From Phycisphaerae bacterium (GTDB lineage Bacteria > Planctomycetota > Phycisphaerae > JAAYCJ01), in assembly GCA_015486815.1 (NCBI GenBank), contig WFQY01000031.1:1-7915 (forward strand): a stretch of DNA of 7,915 bases. Reading direction: 5' to 3'. Made by a program: the position numbers and the translations under genes. Of this stretch, positions 6,276-7,915 are shown piece after piece. Below the pieces are notes generated by a model. The model was not told the DNA's origin. It worked only from the letters and a program-made list of their open reading frames with translations, and made no database searches. Position 1 is the stretch's first letter. Every line of letters begins with the position of its first letter.

Positions 6276-6472
6276 TTACTCAAACTGACCGATTGTAATA
6301 CTCTTTTTACGTAACTCTTTATTTGCCAATAATTATACACAAGCTGTCATTCCCGCGGAAGCGGGAATCCACACTCTCACCGACCAAGTGGATTCCGCAT
6401 CTCCACTTCGTTCCGTGCGGAATGACGCCGTGGGAACAAATGATTTTGTACAAAATCGGTCAGTTTGAGTAA
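6276..6472. repeat. 197-bp palindromic element with 19-bp terminal inverted repeats (MITE-like)
   Basis: Perfect 19-base arms TTACTCAAACTGACCGATT (6276-6294) and its reverse complement (6454-6472) bound the element. Inside are nested palindromes. ATTCCCGC/GCGGGAAT (6349-6368) is a perfect 8-base stem with a GGAA loop. GGAATCCAC (6364-6372) pairs with GTGGATTCC (6388-6396). ATTCCGCA (6392-6399) pairs with TGCGGAAT (6416-6423). GTCATTCC at 6346 pairs with GGAATGAC at 6419-6426. The core resembles the GTCATTCCCGC... palindromes dispersed in many bacterial genomes. It encodes nothing and almost fills the gap between the NagB-like stop and the GH4 ribosome binding site. No clear target duplication is visible, although ATTATCGA is tandemly repeated just to the right (6473-6488). 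It could be a nonautonomous transposable element, or an intercistronic RNA structure causing partial termination or mRNA protection. Confidence 0.75.
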
Positions 6473-6481
6473 ATTATCGAA

Positions 6482-7237
6482 TTATCGACGCCAATCTTCC
6501 GGACAATTACTTTCATCACAAAACAAAACGCCTTCTTTTTCGAGCAAAATCGAGGCAGGCAATTCCGTTGTAGGTTCGGACATTTTCGCCAACCGCTCTA
6601 AAATATTTTTCTTTAACGGCAGAGGCACCATCGTAAAGCAATATCTCGCACTGAGAATCGCTGGTATCGTAAGTGTAATTCCCTTATCGGGAATATATCC
6701 TAATGCTTTGAAGTTCGGATCGTCCCGAAGCTGACGTTTCGATTGCTCGCACACTTCTATTACCCTTACCATTCTTTCGTCATTAAAATCGCAGGAAGCA
6801 GGCTCATTAAACGCCAAATGGCCTGACGTGCCGATACCCTGACATAAAATATCGATTGGCTTTGCTCTGACAATCTGTTCATATCTGTCAGCTTCTGCTT
6901 GCGGGTCTTGCGCATTGTGTTTTATTTTATGAACGATGGCTGGATTTACCTTATTATATAGCTCTCTGTCTTTTTGATAGGCACAAGTAAATTCGTAAGG
7001 CATATTGACATCATAAAATTCATCTATACTCAAACACTCGACCCTACTCCAATCAATATCATCGATTCGTGCAAGAGCATTAAGAAAACTACTTTGGCTT
7101 TCGCCAGCTGCCAATACGATACGAACACCCCCCTGCCTGTCAATTAACTCTTTCATCTTATTAGCGACCGCATTTGCAGATTTTCTGCCAAGTTCATCAT
7201 TATCTTTACAAATTACTATTTCAGTCAAACCATACAT
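6482..7237 (-). CDS. NagB-like sugar-phosphate deaminase/isomerase
   Basis: A 251-residue protein of the glucosamine-6-phosphate deaminase/6-phosphogluconolactonase family, whose NagB members convert glucosamine-6-phosphate to fructose-6-phosphate and ammonia. Family motifs: phosphate-loop region VRIVLAAGESQSS (38-50), LSIDEFYDV with Asp72, GIGTSGHLAFNEP (135-146), a lid-like segment at 150-180, GITLTIPAIL, and the end LLEKEGVLFCDES. His140 and Glu145 match NagB catalytic His143 and Glu148, but the position of NagB Asp141 is Ser138. So the enzyme may act on another amino-sugar phosphate, as AgaI-type relatives do, or be altered in activity. The frame is open to 7357, but those 40 codons translate an intergenic palindrome; ATG 7237 has AAGGAG 6 bases upstream and gives normal length. 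It is probably first in a unit with the GH4 gene. Confidence 0.85.
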   Translation of the reverse strand: MYGLTEIVICKDNDELGRKSANAVANKMKELIDRQGGVRIVLAAGESQSSFLNALARIDDIDWSRVECLSIDEFYDVNMPYEFTCAYQKDRELYNKVNPAIVHKIKHNAQDPQAEADRYEQIVRAKPIDILCQGIGTSGHLAFNEPASCDFNDERMVRVIEVCEQSKRQLRDDPNFKALGYIPDKGITLTIPAILSARYCFTMVPLPLKKNILERLAKMSEPTTELPASILLEKEGVLFCDESNCPEDWRR

Positions 7238-7243
7238 CGCGCA

Positions 7244-7249
7244 CTCCTT
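7244..7249 (-). promoter_or_regulatory. ribosome binding site of the NagB-like gene
   Basis: Minus-strand AAGGAG about 6 bases before ATG 7237. It decides the start against the longer open frame reaching 7357. Confidence 0.75.
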
Positions 7250-7275
7250 AAAAACATTTCCATACATCAGACTCC

Positions 7276-7378
7276 TGCAAAATGCAAATTCGTAGGGGCG
7301 GACCTGCGTGTCCGCCCTAATTTTTGGGCAGACACATAGATCTGCCCCTACATTCAATCGGGATTTTCACATTTTGCA
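7276..7378. repeat. double-hairpin dispersed repeat (GTAGGGGCGGAC family)
   Basis: The core is two 26-base arms (7292-7317 and 7326-7351) that are inverted copies of each other with a few transition mismatches. Each arm is itself a hairpin: GGGCGGAC/GTCCGCCC in the left, GGGCAGA/TCTGCCC in the right. Outside these, TGCAAAATG (7276-7284) and CATTTTGCA (7370-7378) form an outer inverted repeat. The GTAGGGGCGGAC...CTGCCCCTAC pattern looks like a palindromic repeat dispersed in many bacterial genomes. It lies directly upstream of the NagB-like gene and could affect its transcription; it is not coding. Confidence 0.75.
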
Positions 7379-7506
7379 CATTCCTACAGTATATTTCATA
7401 TATGTAATAAGTAAAGCGGGACACATAGAACACAAAGAACAAACCGATTGAACATTCCACCAATAGGTGCGCAACGGCGTCCATGTTGTGTTTGCAGGTA
7501 GGATTT

Positions 7507-7774
7507 TCCGTGCGTTGAGTAGTCCGACGAATGTCTGGCGTATCGAAACGTATATTGCGATAAACTCAAACATTGCCGCTTCGATACAATTCCGCCCTCA
7601 AATTGTAAGATGGATTAGTTTGGCAAGGGAAAATACATTTATGTTGTTGCCGTCTTATTTGTTACGAGTATGTAATTCGATTTGAGGGCGGAATCACTCA
7701 GCGACCGGAGTCTCCGTGCGTTGAGTGATCCCGCTGGTCCCAACGGGATGCCTTCGGTAGAACGTATCGAAACG
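7507..7774. repeat. two diverged direct copies of a short unit
   Basis: TCCGTGCGTTGAGT occurs at 7507-7520 and again at 7713-7726; CGTATCGAAACG occurs at 7539-7550 and again at 7763-7774, in the same order. The gap between the two blocks is 18 bases in the first copy and 36 in the second, where the extra sequence holds a hairpin (ATCCCG 7728-7733 / CGGGAT 7744-7749). This indicates two copies of one element that have diverged by an insertion or deletion. Confidence 0.7.
7589..7694. repeat. 15-bp inverted repeat flanking 76 bases
   Basis: ATTCCGCCCTCAAAT (7589-7603) and its exact reverse complement (7680-7694) flank a 76-base non-coding interval. Next to the right arm, ATCACTCA (7693-7700) and TGAGTGAT (7722-7729) form another 8-base stem; left of it GTATCGAA (7540-7547) pairs with TTCGATAC (7580-7587). 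The arrangement resembles a small palindromic mobile element or its remnant. Confidence 0.65.
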
Positions 7775-7915
7775 CCACAACAGATACAACTCTACATACT
7801 TCTATGACAAGCACCCTCAGCTGACTCCTTCGTTCTCGGCTTATTAAACTTTCCCGACTTACTACATCTTCTCGTTTTATTACATTCTTCCAGCAGCTAA
7901 ACTCAAATCCAACAA

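Larger units (their letters stand above)
7379..7915. other. gene-poor repeat-rich end of the window
   Basis: I see no convincing gene, tRNA or rRNA in these 537 bases. Short open frames exist on both strands but have no family resemblance and no ribosome binding site. The stretch holds direct and inverted repeats, listed separately. On the minus strand a frame is open from the right edge to a stop at 7700-7698 (71 codons, no start inside evidence); it could be the tail of a gene beyond the edge, but it ends inside repeated sequence and I do not call it. Confidence 0.6.

Noticed and set aside
6276..6472. CRISPR array or tRNA in the palindromic element
   Set aside because: There are no regularly spaced direct repeats and no cloverleaf; the structure is nested inverted repeats.
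7238..7357. Forty-codon N-terminal extension of the NagB-like gene
   Set aside because: It is a translation of the palindromic repeat; the ATG at 7237 has a good Shine-Dalgarno site and gives the family length.
7367..7573. Minus-strand open frame of 68 codons with a Cys-rich C-terminus
   Set aside because: It covers one copy of the direct repeat, has no ribosome binding site and resembles translated repeat sequence, not a protein family.
7698..7913. Minus-strand frame open from the right edge (71 codons)
   Set aside because: It reads through repeat sequence shared with the other copy, has an unconvincing composition and no recognisable motif; a gene tail cannot be excluded without sequence to the right.

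Overview
This window looks like a chromosomal stretch from a Gram-negative, moderately AT-rich bacterium. Two genes carry classical lipoprotein signal sequences, and one of them has a TolB-like propeller, so an outer membrane is likely. The pairing of a lipoprotein propeller with a small CsgG/TolB-N-like lipoprotein, an XerC with an enlarged N-terminal domain, and abundant palindromic intergenic repeats makes me think of the PVC group, perhaps Phycisphaerae/Sedimentisphaerales. That assignment is an impression, not proven by the sequence.

Layout. (1) 1-668, plus strand: rnpA (RNase P protein) overlaps yidD (membrane-insertion efficiency factor). This is the usual core-gene pair, but rpmH is not immediately upstream; instead a gene seems to start divergently at the left edge. 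(2) 731-1192, minus strand: a complete hicB-hicA toxin-antitoxin module in antitoxin-first order, with a good sigma70-type promoter, a Shine-Dalgarno site and a 4-base ATGA overlap. (3) 1218-2435, minus: a XerC/XerD-type tyrosine recombinase with all six catalytic residues, followed by an intrinsic terminator. (4) 2553-4805, minus: a tightly coupled three-gene operon (PD40-propeller lipoprotein, CsgG/TolB-N-like lipoprotein, small conserved-looking acidic protein). (5) 4921-7237, minus: a sugar-catabolism pair, a NagB-like sugar-phosphate deaminase/isomerase followed by a GH4 NAD-dependent glycosidase. A 197-bp palindromic element with 19-bp terminal inverted repeats lies between them. (6) 7238-7915: no convincing gene; a double-hairpin repeat and a second cluster of direct and inverted repeats.

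How they work together. rnpA/yidD serve tRNA maturation and membrane protein insertion. The envelope operon looks like a split TolB: the two domains that TolB carries in one periplasmic chain are here on two separate lipoproteins with overlapping genes. The GH4 and NagB-like enzymes could act in sequence on a glycoside and the sugar phosphate derived from it, but the substrate cannot be fixed from sequence alone. I see no clear new defence or mobile system. The most interesting leads are the split-TolB operon, the repeat elements around the sugar genes, and the altered NagB active site.
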